Below, one piece after another: positions 8,401-15,136 of a stretch of DNA of 15,624 nucleotides. Source of the stretch: a candidate division CSSED10-310 bacterium (GTDB taxonomy: Bacteria > CSSED10-310 > JAFGJC01); contig JAFGJC010000339.1 of NCBI GenBank assembly GCA_016929305.1, positions 1 to 15,624 on the forward strand. Direction: 5' to 3'. The notes below the pieces were generated by a model. It made no database searches and was not told the DNA's origin. It saw only the letters and a program-made list of their open reading frames with translations. The position numbers and the translations under genes are program-made. Position 1 is the stretch's first letter; each line of letters begins with the position of its first letter.

Positions 8401-9169
8401 ACAGGCAGGAGACAGGCTGGCGGTGGCAAAGTGCAAACAAAATCTGGCAGTAACCTACAAGTATTTTGGCGAGATCAATAGGGCTCGCGAACTGTATAAG
8501 GATGCGCTTTCAATGGTGGTCGAGATTGGCGACCGGCAGACAGAGGGGGTGATCCTCAGCAATCTTTCCAGTCTGTATTCCAATAATAACGAGCTGGAAA
8601 CGGCTGAAAAGCTGTTGAAAAAAGCCCTGAAGATCCATCGTGAAATCCATGATCGCCGACTGGAAGGAATTACTTTAAATCATCTTGCGATGGTTTTTGG
8701 CAGGAAAGGTGAGATGGAAGAAGCCGTCCGCATGTACCATGAATCGCTTGCCATTAACAGAGAGGTAAGTAATACGCGCATGGAAGCTGAAACGCTGTCT
8801 TCACTGGCGCGATTGAAACGGATTATGGAAAATGATTTGGAGACGGCGGAAAAGCTGGTTATGCAGGCGGATACACTGTTCCGGCAGATCGGCGATCAGG
8901 TGGGAATCGCAATGTGTCTGCTCCAAATCGGGCATATCAACCTGGCACGCGGTGAATCCTGCCAATCGCAGCTCGAGCAGATAAAGTGTATTATGACAGA
9001 AACGGATTCAGATGAGACGAGTCAGCTGGGTAAAGCATACAAAATACTCGAAAACTGTGAAGATGCTTTGAATACGGATGTCAGGTTGTTTCGAGGGGAG
9101 CGGTTGATGGATCTCTCAGGAAAAATCCGCCGATGGCTCGATAAGAAGGGATATTTGAATCAGATTTAA
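5414..9169 (+). CDS. Ser/Thr protein kinase - STAND/AAA ATPase - TPR fusion
   Basis: 1251 residues from ATG 5414 (GGAG at 5403-5406). TTG 5387, with GAAGG at 5374-5378, is an alternative start. The kinase domain (about 24-360) has the Gly loop GRGGMGVVY (33-41), VAVK (Lys55), alpha-C Glu71, HGDLKPEN (216-223), DFG (236-238) and APE (266-268), so catalytic residues are intact, but the Arg before the catalytic Asp is Gly (non-RD). Hinge and catalytic loop are about 116 residues apart, some 70 more than usual; the insert is at about 112-186. A STAND/AAA_16-type ATPase follows (from about 378): Walker A GGESGIGKT (408-416) and Walker B LILLLDNLQWVD (near 535). From about 800 to 1240 are TPRs of roughly 40 residues. 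No membrane segment, so cytoplasmic. Kinase-STAND-TPR fusions are known signalling proteins in complex bacteria. I infer that the TPRs bind a partner and the NTPase controls activation; the substrate is unknown. The gene ends 111 bases from the convergent TPR membrane-protein gene, with no clear terminator between. Confidence 0.93.
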   Translation: MPALNLVYLSGMGDDANNIPKTIGPYCIINLLGRGGMGVVYLCEHMTTSKTVAVKTIRVPNSKHVETIRREIRALARISHPGVVKIIDEGIADDLPWYAMEFLEGITLRQYASEFVWGGSNYSTVFSSRALEDAIRDRVDHNLSPSSWWTQVFNPLVVADTVDDLERLPEPIKTDSSEDIPEERVPAASGSLISVLTLVNRLCRTLAFLHGEGVVHGDLKPENILIRPDGMPVLLDFGLVTQNWTELSREELSVSAISGGTLRYIAPEQLRGELIDARADLYSLGCILYELVTGQLQYAGKNITEILNAQLNIFPVLPSKRVDGVSKELDRLIMHLLAKQPHDRIGHADDVSTVLRQLGAKESDLEPMPKPRAYLYRPRFAGREDILDRFSDYLSNLNSGKGSLIMIGGESGIGKTRLLLHLAQLAKSYKIGVLTGECAYRDSYGLGNESQAPFAALKHPLQYIADYCNDKGVAETDRVLGRRGKILANYEPRLATLPGQEKYPEPQPLPAEAAQLRLYTYMLETFTALTQGKKLILLLDNLQWVDELTLGFLHFTISIRQLERIPLLVVGTYRTEEVNARTQSLLNASRINHIVLGSLDEKAINAVISDMMGVSETSTAFVRYLTKASEGNPFFVSEYLREAVASGIIYRNHQGIWHAAEMGDRYITEKDLELLPMPRVLVDLVERRLEFLSDQAMNLLSRASVIGSVVDGLSLWYLVPYCGESLDLLDELLKRQVLNEISPGQYSFAHRKLHEIAYQRLPADLRSELHETMANAIESIHADNLEGHYAALSRHWELSGHTVKAGAYYLIMARNAVSCYAFQEAESAYRSYLNLVDRPTAETIGVRIDLAKKVLFIQGRFTEALTEFTQCLEDARTINEIKLESESIREMAEMHVALGNLDEATSLCDQAVLIQRKENDLAGEAMTLSCLAQIHYFQGRLEEAKALYHKTAEIFTKLGNTEFVGKVKAEQAPICWIQGEKKKAQSLYEEALIFYAQAGDRLAVAKCKQNLAVTYKYFGEINRARELYKDALSMVVEIGDRQTEGVILSNLSSLYSNNNELETAEKLLKKALKIHREIHDRRLEGITLNHLAMVFGRKGEMEEAVRMYHESLAINREVSNTRMEAETLSSLARLKRIMENDLETAEKLVMQADTLFRQIGDQVGIAMCLLQIGHINLARGESCQSQLEQIKCIMTETDSDETSQLGKAYKILENCEDALNTDVRLFRGERLMDLSGKIRRWLDKKGYLNQI

Positions 9170-9280
9170 TGTCATGGCAGACAGGGTGTTCAGCGGGTTG
9201 CATTCACCGTCAGCGCGTTAGTGCACCTTCGGATGGGGCGGCAATACGGCGATGGTATGACGATTCTTTGTCTTGAACGG

Positions 9281-11290
9281 TCATTTCTGCTTCACATTGA
9301 ATGAGCGTTGTTCCGTTATCGTTTCCATACCGAATTCAGTCGATGCAATGATTTGATATATTATAACATTCCTTGGTAAATCGTCGGTCAAAAGTCTTGT
9401 GAAAAATATATCACCCTCTTTGAACATGGATAGAGACTTGTCCAAAGAGCTTTCATTAAATCCATACCGCAATACGGCATCACTCACCTCTCTGTCGGCG
9501 GTAATCCGTGCTTCAAGCTCAAGATACTCGTTCCAAACCCCATTCTCATTTACTTTGATGATTCTGGGTTGCGACAGCTGGATGGCGGGTTTTGATCCCC
9601 GGGCTTTATTAATAAAATCCAGGGCCGTGGGATTTCCTGGATCGAGAATCAGCAGGTTTTCTGCCTGTTTGATGCATGTCGCATACTCTTTGTTGTTAAG
9701 AGCTTTCCAGGCTGCCGACAGCGTGTTCTGTATATCCAGTTGCAGCTGAGCATCCTGTAGCAATTTGACAGCCTCTGCGTCTCCGGGAATTGCTTCGTTA
9801 TATTTTTTTATCAGAGCAATCAACTCACTGTAATCACTTTGCCGGGATAGCGTGACGGCCATTGTTTTTATATATTCTCCATACTTCTTTTTGGCCTGAT
9901 CAATCAATTGTCGAGTCGTTATATCAGCAGGATCCAGCGATTCAGCGTCTTTAAGCACGTTCAATGCATTACCGAAATCATTTTTCTGGAGATGCGAATT
10001 CGCATTTTGATGGAGTTCCTTGAGCTGAGCTTTTAAAATGGCCCTGGAATCAGGCGTTGGCGTCGGCATTATCTTCGGAGGTGTAACGGTTGGTGTCGCT
10101 ATCTGATCCTCCGTTTTTGGTGTGGCGGAAGGAAGAATAATTTCTAATGCCTGGCCGGTGGGAGTGCCCGCCGGAACCGGGGAAAACAGGGGGACCTCAG
10201 CGGCGATTTGATTCAGGCTTTCACTTGGTTTTGTTTCTTCATCAGCCGGTTTTTGGGATGACGGATAAAACAGGAAGAATGCCCCAGCAATCAGTGCCAT
10301 CACGATCAGTGGCGCTAAAATTTTGACCACGTTCTTCCTTGATGGTTTTTCTTCACTTTCAATTGGAACCGTCGGGTGCTCAGTTTCAAACGGTTTTGAA
10401 GCTAGAGCCTGTTGATCAGTTTCAAATGCTCCGTCAAGGGGTTCGGCAGTCTTTTTCTTCTGTTCCAACACTTCGAGCGCTTCTTCTACTTCGAGGGCTT
10501 CTTCCATGTTGTCCTGGATATCGGTATAAGGGTCTGTGTCATGAGTTTCTTCACCGGCATCGACGGCCGTTGCATGATCACTATGATCAGATGATTCATC
10601 GGCATTGTCGCGCGAATCTTCGATTTCAAACTCTTTGCGAAGCTGATTGACATTTTCCAGTATCTTTTCAGCTCTCTCACATTCCGGCTGTTGGCGTAAT
10701 GCTTCCGCTGCCAATTCCTCGGCAAGTGCGTAATTGTTTGTTTCCAGGGCTGACTGCGCTCGCGCGATCGAATCTTCAACCTGGGATTTTATCAACCATT
10801 CCCTGGCGGGTATATTTTCCTGATCAATTTCAAGCGCCATTTCCGCAAGAATTATGCTGTCTTCGTAGTTCCCTTCCTGAAAAGATTTTTCGGTCTCTTC
10901 AAGAATCGCATCAATTTCCTCGTTCCGGGCAATGGCTTCAGATTTCTCTGAAGGTTGATCAGTTTCCTCGCCGGTTACCGTCGGAGTTTCATCTTGGTGT
11001 TCAATATCAATACTTTCCACCAGTTGCTTTGATTCAGAGTGATTTTCCGTCTCATCGATTTGAGTTGTAGATATTTGAGTCGCATCTTCCTGCGGAATCT
11101 CTTGTTTCAGATCAGTGACTTCAGTGGTTGTTTTTTTATCCGGTTCTCTTTTCTTTTTGGATTGAGGGGTATAAGTCTTCATTTTTTTGGTTTTTTGAGA
11201 CCCGGAGTCCAGTTTGGAAAATTCCTCTAGTTTTTCCAGCGCCCGTTTCAGGTCGTCGGTATCGGAATTTTTTTTAAAATTGCTGGGCAT
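9281..11290 (-). CDS. Single-pass membrane protein with TPR-like domains on both sides of the membrane
   Basis: 669 residues; ATG 11290 follows AAGGAAG (11301-11307 on the complementary strand) by 10 bases. Residues 1-120 are charged, Thr/Gln/Glu-rich and probably disordered. Residues 124-214 form TPR-like helical pairs (FQEGNYEDSIILAEMALE; NNYALAEELAAEALRQQP). An acidic stretch follows (225-315). One transmembrane helix lies at 321-343, preceded by KPSRK and so predicted N-in/C-out. A Pro/Thr linker (about 344-417) leads to a second TPR-like block (418-565; NDFGNALNVLKDAESLDP, NNKEYATCIKQAENLLILDP) and a C-terminal beta-type domain (566-669). The layout suggests a scaffold or sensor linking the cytoplasm to the periplasm or exterior. 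Standing between two kinase genes, it may be their partner or substrate; the Thr-rich N-terminus (for example T-Q-I-D) would suit phosphorylation, but that is inference. I know no named family with this arrangement. Confidence 0.88.
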   Translation of the reverse strand: MPSNFKKNSDTDDLKRALEKLEEFSKLDSGSQKTKKMKTYTPQSKKKREPDKKTTTEVTDLKQEIPQEDATQISTTQIDETENHSESKQLVESIDIEHQDETPTVTGEETDQPSEKSEAIARNEEIDAILEETEKSFQEGNYEDSIILAEMALEIDQENIPAREWLIKSQVEDSIARAQSALETNNYALAEELAAEALRQQPECERAEKILENVNQLRKEFEIEDSRDNADESSDHSDHATAVDAGEETHDTDPYTDIQDNMEEALEVEEALEVLEQKKKTAEPLDGAFETDQQALASKPFETEHPTVPIESEEKPSRKNVVKILAPLIVMALIAGAFFLFYPSSQKPADEETKPSESLNQIAAEVPLFSPVPAGTPTGQALEIILPSATPKTEDQIATPTVTPPKIMPTPTPDSRAILKAQLKELHQNANSHLQKNDFGNALNVLKDAESLDPADITTRQLIDQAKKKYGEYIKTMAVTLSRQSDYSELIALIKKYNEAIPGDAEAVKLLQDAQLQLDIQNTLSAAWKALNNKEYATCIKQAENLLILDPGNPTALDFINKARGSKPAIQLSQPRIIKVNENGVWNEYLELEARITADREVSDAVLRYGFNESSLDKSLSMFKEGDIFFTRLLTDDLPRNVIIYQIIASTEFGMETITEQRSFNVKQK

Positions 11291-11355
11291 TTTTCTGTAT
11301 CTTCCTTCGAGCCGATGTTTGCATGCCTGTGCCGGAAATCACATAAGTAATTCTA

Positions 11356-11384
11356 ATTATGACAATAATGGTGGCTGAATACAA
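11356..11384 (-). promoter_or_regulatory. Possible promoter of the membrane TPR protein gene
   Basis: Minus strand: TTGTAT (11379-11384), 17-base spacer, CATAAT (11356-11361). The -10 box matches the consensus at five of six positions; the -35 box is weak. Confidence 0.3.
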
Positions 11385-11453
11385 ATGCAACACCTTCTGG
11401 TTTCTTATTCAACAACTAACGAAAATCGTTGTCTAATTTGCTGCGAACTCATG

Positions 11454-11530
11454 GTCATCTCCAATGGCATAAAGCTTTACCCACATGAATCCCGGTGACT
11501 CCTATCTGATATATATTGACTGGAGATGAC
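11454..11530. repeat. Exact 10-bp inverted repeat GTCATCTCCA / TGGAGATGAC
   Basis: Left arm 11454-11463, right arm 11521-11530, 57 bases between. The right arm begins at the last base of the proposed plus-strand -35 box and fills the start of its spacer, the position of many repressor sites. The two arms could be paired half-sites of a regulator that loops DNA. Chance is possible for a pair this short. Confidence 0.4.
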
Positions 11531-11545
11531 TTGCTGCAATACAAA
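11516..11545 (+). promoter_or_regulatory. Possible promoter of the second kinase gene
   Basis: TTGACT (11516-11521, five of six consensus bases), 18-base spacer, TACAAA (11540-11545, four of six). It would give a leader of about 80 bases before GTG 11634. Confidence 0.4.
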
Positions 11546-11581
11546 TATGGTTGTGAGAGCATGGATATTTATCAATGGTGT

Positions 11582-11612
11582 AAGATGAAGATTATCAGAT
11601 TGTTTTCATCTT
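11582..11612 (+). promoter_or_regulatory. Leader hairpin directly upstream of the second kinase ribosome binding site
   Basis: AAGATGAA (11582-11589) pairs with TTCATCTT (11605-11612): an 8-bp stem with a 15-base loop that a G-U pair can extend. GGAAAGG (11620-11626) follows within eight bases. It may tune translation; the stem is AU-rich and no T-run follows, so it is not a terminator. Confidence 0.35.
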
Positions 11613-11633
11613 TAATCCTGGAAAGGCATTCCA

Positions 11634-14009
11634 GTGATAAACTCTGAGCAAATGGAGCATTACTTGAAACCTATTTCCGTCTCCAAACCGGAATATGCAT
11701 CACCCTGGAAGATCGGCCAGGTTTTACTCAATGAATACGAGATCACGGGTATTTTGGGCAGGGGTGGTATGGGCATGGTGTACCGAGTGCAGTCGAAAAC
11801 TCAGGGTCACCACTATGCATTGAAAACACTTCTGGAGCAGAATATCGGTGATGCATGTCAGAAAGCATCATTTCTGCGTGAACTTAGAACATGGGTAGAT
11901 CTCCCGGATCACCCGAATCTGATTCCCTGCTGTTTTTTCCGGACAATTGACGATCGGCTGGCAATATTCAGTGAGTATGCTGCTGGAGGATCACTTCGTG
12001 ATTGGATTCGAAAAAATCCTACCCGATCGCTGGAGAAAATCCTGGAAATAGCTATTCGCAGTGCCTGGGGTCTGCATGCCGCCCACCATTATGGGGTGGT
12101 TCACCAGGATATCAAGCCGGCGAACATCCTTATGACGGCTGATGGTGTGCCGCGAATATCGGATTTCGGTTTAGCTCGCGCACTGCACGCGAGCGGTATC
12201 CGGACGATGGTATCAGACCCTTTGGAATCTGTCCTGGTGAGTTCGAGTGGAATGACTACCGCGTATTGTTCCCCGGAACAGGCGGCCAGAAAGAAACTCG
12301 ATCACCGTACCGACATCTGGAGCTGGGGAATAACTATTCTTGAAATGTTCAACGGGCAACTGGCATGCCGGATCGGGATTGCAGCTCCCATCGCTCTGCG
12401 CTCCGTCGCGGAACATCCGGATCCGGAAACCGGCATGGAAATACCTCCTGCAATAGTAGAATTGCTTGCCAGATGTTTTCAGGAAAACCCGAAGGACAGA
12501 TGGCGAAGCATGGCTGAAATCGCTGACAGGATACAAGCGCTTTATACGGAATTGACCGGTCGAGAATGGGCTTTTTCCCGGCCGGCATTGTCACCTCTTT
12601 CCGCGACAGCAAAAGGATTTCCAGAACTCTCAATTCCGAAAGCTCTTCCCTGGACAGATCCGGTATGTTTCCTGGAACATATTCTTGAGAAGACAAATAG
12701 GTCGGAGGAGTTCCAGAAATTTCAATCCGAACATTTCGGGACTATCCGATCCAAACTCCTGGCATACCTGGAACTGCTCGATCAGGCAATGGAAACTCTG
12801 TCCGGACAGAAGGAAACCATCGATCAGGAAATGGAATTTCTTCCTGTGGTCATATTATACATGCAGGGATATGTCATGGCTGCCCTGGATGACTGTGTGG
12901 GTGCGATATCGCGGTTCGATGCGGCACGAGATATGATTCTCGGTCACCCACGGTGGTTGAAGGAAACGAGAATGCAGATCCGAGCACTCTATATGCGCTA
13001 TCAGAAAGCCTTCATGCTGCATAAACTTAACCGGTTTCCGGAATCTCATCAGGAATTCCAGACCATCAATCAAATCGCGAAAGATATTGATGCAGGGACA
13101 CTACGTACCGATCTGCTTTTCGTAATGGGATCGGGATGTAATCTGCGGGGTATTATGTATTTCCGAACAAACGAAATGGAACGTTCTGCGGCAGTGCTGA
13201 AGGAATCGATCCTGCTGTTCGAAGAAGCTTATCGTCTTGATTCCAGCCGTAAGTATCAATTGTCCCTGCCATTGATGACCCTGGCTGCCGTCCAGGGGAC
13301 ACGTGGAAAAAAAGAGATTGCGGCCGGACTGTTTGACCGGGTTATTGGTTTGAGGGAGCAGCTCGTATTGGAACAACCACAGCAGGAAAACCGCTCTCAC
13401 CTGGCTCTGGCCTATGCCAACAAAGCCCTGGTCATGCCTCCAGATCGAGCGGAGGAATTGTGCCGAAAAGCGGTCATTCTCATGGAGGAAATCGTTTACA
13501 ATGAAAATGCGACAGAACACATGGCCCATCTCGCAGGAATAAACGTTATGCTGGCTACTGCTTTGCATAATCAAAGTAAAGATGAGGAGGCACTGAAACA
13601 GATCGACATTGCATGCCGGGAATTTGATTACCTGATAGGCTGGATGGGTTGGATCGAGCTTCTATATAATCAGGCCGCTGCCTGGGTTAACAAAGGAAAT
13701 ATATTCAAGGGACTCGGCAGATATGATGAAGCCATGATAATGTATGATCAGGCTATTCAGGCTTGGGAGCGGATGATTCACGAGCAGGGTAGAAAGGATT
13801 TGACGGGCACCGTTGCATTGACCCGCATCAACCGAGCCGATGTGCTCGCAAAATTGGATCGTTGCACAGAGGCGGTTCAAGAGGCATGTAAGGCTTCGGA
13901 AATCCTCGTAATGGAAATCGAACGGACTGGCCGGGATGATCTTCGCCGGGCACTGCTGGCAGCTCGTGAAATTATAACGGAAAGTGAAAATACGCGCCGG
14001 GAGAAATGA
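11634..14009 (+). CDS. Ser/Thr protein kinase with TPR-like C-terminal half
   Basis: 791 residues from GTG 11634, seven bases after GGAAAGG (11620-11626). The next in-frame ATG (11652) has no good ribosome binding site. The kinase domain spans about 34-300: Gly loop GRGGMGMVY (42-50), YALK (Lys64), alpha-C Glu83, HQDIKPAN (157-164), DFG (177-179), SPE in place of APE (213-215), then D-I-W-S-W-G. Catalytic residues are present; the HRD Arg is Gln, so it is non-RD. The activation segment (180-212) is long and Ser/Thr-rich, a likely autophosphorylation site. From about 340 to 785 the protein is helical with TPR-like units, clearest near the C-terminus (GRYDEAMIMYDQAIQAWERM; DRCTEAVQEACKASEIL). 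No membrane segment, so cytoplasmic. It is divergent from the membrane TPR protein gene and convergent with the cohesin-like gene, 18 bases apart. I infer signalling through TPR-bound partners; substrates are unknown. Confidence 0.92.
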   Translation: MINSEQMEHYLKPISVSKPEYASPWKIGQVLLNEYEITGILGRGGMGMVYRVQSKTQGHHYALKTLLEQNIGDACQKASFLRELRTWVDLPDHPNLIPCCFFRTIDDRLAIFSEYAAGGSLRDWIRKNPTRSLEKILEIAIRSAWGLHAAHHYGVVHQDIKPANILMTADGVPRISDFGLARALHASGIRTMVSDPLESVLVSSSGMTTAYCSPEQAARKKLDHRTDIWSWGITILEMFNGQLACRIGIAAPIALRSVAEHPDPETGMEIPPAIVELLARCFQENPKDRWRSMAEIADRIQALYTELTGREWAFSRPALSPLSATAKGFPELSIPKALPWTDPVCFLEHILEKTNRSEEFQKFQSEHFGTIRSKLLAYLELLDQAMETLSGQKETIDQEMEFLPVVILYMQGYVMAALDDCVGAISRFDAARDMILGHPRWLKETRMQIRALYMRYQKAFMLHKLNRFPESHQEFQTINQIAKDIDAGTLRTDLLFVMGSGCNLRGIMYFRTNEMERSAAVLKESILLFEEAYRLDSSRKYQLSLPLMTLAAVQGTRGKKEIAAGLFDRVIGLREQLVLEQPQQENRSHLALAYANKALVMPPDRAEELCRKAVILMEEIVYNENATEHMAHLAGINVMLATALHNQSKDEEALKQIDIACREFDYLIGWMGWIELLYNQAAAWVNKGNIFKGLGRYDEAMIMYDQAIQAWERMIHEQGRKDLTGTVALTRINRADVLAKLDRCTEAVQEACKASEILVMEIERTGRDDLRRALLAAREIITESENTRREK

Positions 14010-14027
14010 TATGTAACTCCTCTGATC

Positions 14028-14117
14028 TTATCTCCGTAATGATCTGATGCTGATACATATGCTTAAAATTAGAATCAATACCGCAATCCCTGCTGATCCT
14101 GTAGCCGGCACAGGTAA
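14028..14117 (-). other. C-terminal protein-sorting signal (LPVPATG)
   Basis: Codes LPVPATGS, about 15 hydrophobic residues and RSLRR. It shares LPVPA, the Gly five residues on and the terminal Arg pair with the tail at 303-401. The PATG part resembles a sortase LPxTG motif by eye, but the plan as a whole fits a CTERM-type tail equally well; the enzyme is not in the window. Confidence 0.6.
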
Positions 14118-14918
14118 AGGCGTTGCCGTGGGTCCTGAAGATGTGGCTGACGGTGTAATTGTCGGTGTATTCGTCGCAGTATCGGTCGGAATGGAGGTGG
14201 GCGTGACGGTAGGTGTACTGCTTGGTGTTCCCGTCGGAGTCCTCGTTGGTGTTCCCGTTGGCGTCTCTGTCGGCGTCTCTGTCGGCGTGGTCGTGGGCGT
14301 GGTCGTGGGTGTGCTGCTCGGTATCTCCGTCGGTGTTATTGTCGGCGTCTCTGTCGGCACTACTGTGGGGGTTTCAGTCGGAATTCCAAAACCAGTGTAG
14401 GTGAAGGTGCCTGAAGATGCAGAAAAACCGGCCAGACCATCTGATAAAAGGGTAAATTCCATTACGCAGGTTTCTCCATTGGAGCAACTGCCGCAAGTAA
14501 CTGTAAATTCTAATCGAGCAATCGAGCCGTTGCTGCCTGACGGAATCGGATTCATGGCAAATCCCCCGACTCTGATTGTGTCCCGTGGTGTTTCACTTCC
14601 AGAGAAAAGTACCCAACCAGGATCAATAGTACCCCTCACGGTTGACTCATACGTCAACATCTCGACACAATAAGAAATTTCAAAAGTAAATGCGGTAAAA
14701 GCGGTGTCATTTTGTATCATAACGTCGACATATACTGTGTCGTTAGTGTCGCCGCTGGAGTCTGTAGCCCAAATCAAATTGGCGCGGCTTGTTTTATCAG
14801 TTGAGATCGTGTAACCGGTGCTGTTCTGCTCCGCCGCAAAACCACCTGAACCGACGAATAGATACAGAAATCCAAATAATAGGACACACGAAACCCCCAC
14901 TGTTTTTTTACCGTTCAT
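14028..14918 (-). CDS. Exported cohesin-like protein with Pro/Thr stalk and C-terminal sorting tail
   Basis: 296 residues from ATG 14918, with AAAGGA nine bases upstream (complement of 14928-14933). Residues 1-29 are a signal peptide ending G-G-F-A-A. Residues 46-176 follow the cohesin pattern: a strand with DTVYVDVMIQN, AFTFEISYCVEMLTYES, a central GWVLFSGSE, then GSIARLEFTVTC and a closing TFTYTG. Four Cys (84, 142, 145, 151) could form disulfides. Residues 180-265 are an almost uninterrupted Pro/Thr stalk with T-P-T-x repeats, probably extended and a candidate for O-glycosylation. The tail reads LPVPATGS, a hydrophobic helix and SLRR. Cohesins bind dockerins in cellulosomes, but cohesin-like domains occur widely in other surface proteins; no dockerin was seen here, so a cellulosome role is not supported. 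Most likely a surface-anchored adhesive or binding protein. Confidence 0.87.
   Translation of the reverse strand: MNGKKTVGVSCVLLFGFLYLFVGSGGFAAEQNSTGYTISTDKTSRANLIWATDSSGDTNDTVYVDVMIQNDTAFTAFTFEISYCVEMLTYESTVRGTIDPGWVLFSGSETPRDTIRVGGFAMNPIPSGSNGSIARLEFTVTCGSCSNGETCVMEFTLLSDGLAGFSASSGTFTYTGFGIPTETPTVVPTETPTITPTEIPSSTPTTTPTTTPTETPTETPTGTPTRTPTGTPSSTPTVTPTSIPTDTATNTPTITPSATSSGPTATPLPVPATGSAGIAVLILILSICISIRSLRR
14149..14388. repeat. Twenty tandem 12-bp units coding the Pro/Thr stalk
   Basis: Twenty contiguous 12-base units with the plus-strand consensus GTCGGCGTCTCT, many diverged; units at 14269-14280 and 14341-14352 match it exactly. Each unit codes four residues (P-T-x-T), so gain or loss of a unit keeps the frame and changes only stalk length. 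The other strand is also open here (Val-Gly repeats), a by-product of the repeat. Confidence 0.85.
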
Positions 14919-15136
14919 TCCATCTTTTCCTTTCTGATATCTGATATTTATTTAAGTTGTTTTCCACCCTACAATTTCATTTTAAGATATAATTTATTTG
15001 TGTTCAAGAATAAATTTTGCTGTGCCGGAGTAAGACAACATTTTTTAATGTGATAAAATTTTATTAAGTGTTAATGGAGAGGTTTTTCTGGAGGTAAATA
15101 ATCGTATCCGTTGTCTTTTAAATAACTGGCGTTACA
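14919..15136. other. Divergent intergenic region before the transporter gene
   Basis: 218 AT-rich bases. A plus-strand TATAAT lies at 14988-14993 with no matching -35 box. A strong ribosome-binding-site-like TGGAGG (15089-15094) is followed by no usable start: the transporter frame has a TAA at 15119-15121, and a TTG at 15111 opens only four codons. No confident regulatory site was found. Confidence 0.4.

Larger units (their letters stand above)
11291..11633. other. Divergent control region of the membrane TPR protein and the second kinase
   Basis: 343 gene-free bases between divergent starts. It holds one promoter-like pair in each direction, an exact 10-bp inverted repeat whose right arm touches the plus-strand -35 box, a 9-bp direct repeat AATACAAAT (11378-11386 and 11538-11546) and a hairpin just before the kinase ribosome binding site. 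Each copy of the direct repeat overlaps one of the two proposed promoters, which hints at shared control of the two genes. Confidence 0.5.

Noticed and set aside
13101..13574. 157-codon minus-strand frame inside the second kinase
   Set aside because: It is a shadow of the TPR-like region; no recognisable protein features.
14047..14400. Plus-strand open frame rich in Val-Gly repeats opposite the cohesin-like gene
   Set aside because: It is the complement of the 12-bp Pro/Thr-coding repeat array; the minus strand has a signal peptide, domain and ribosome binding site, so this frame is a by-product.
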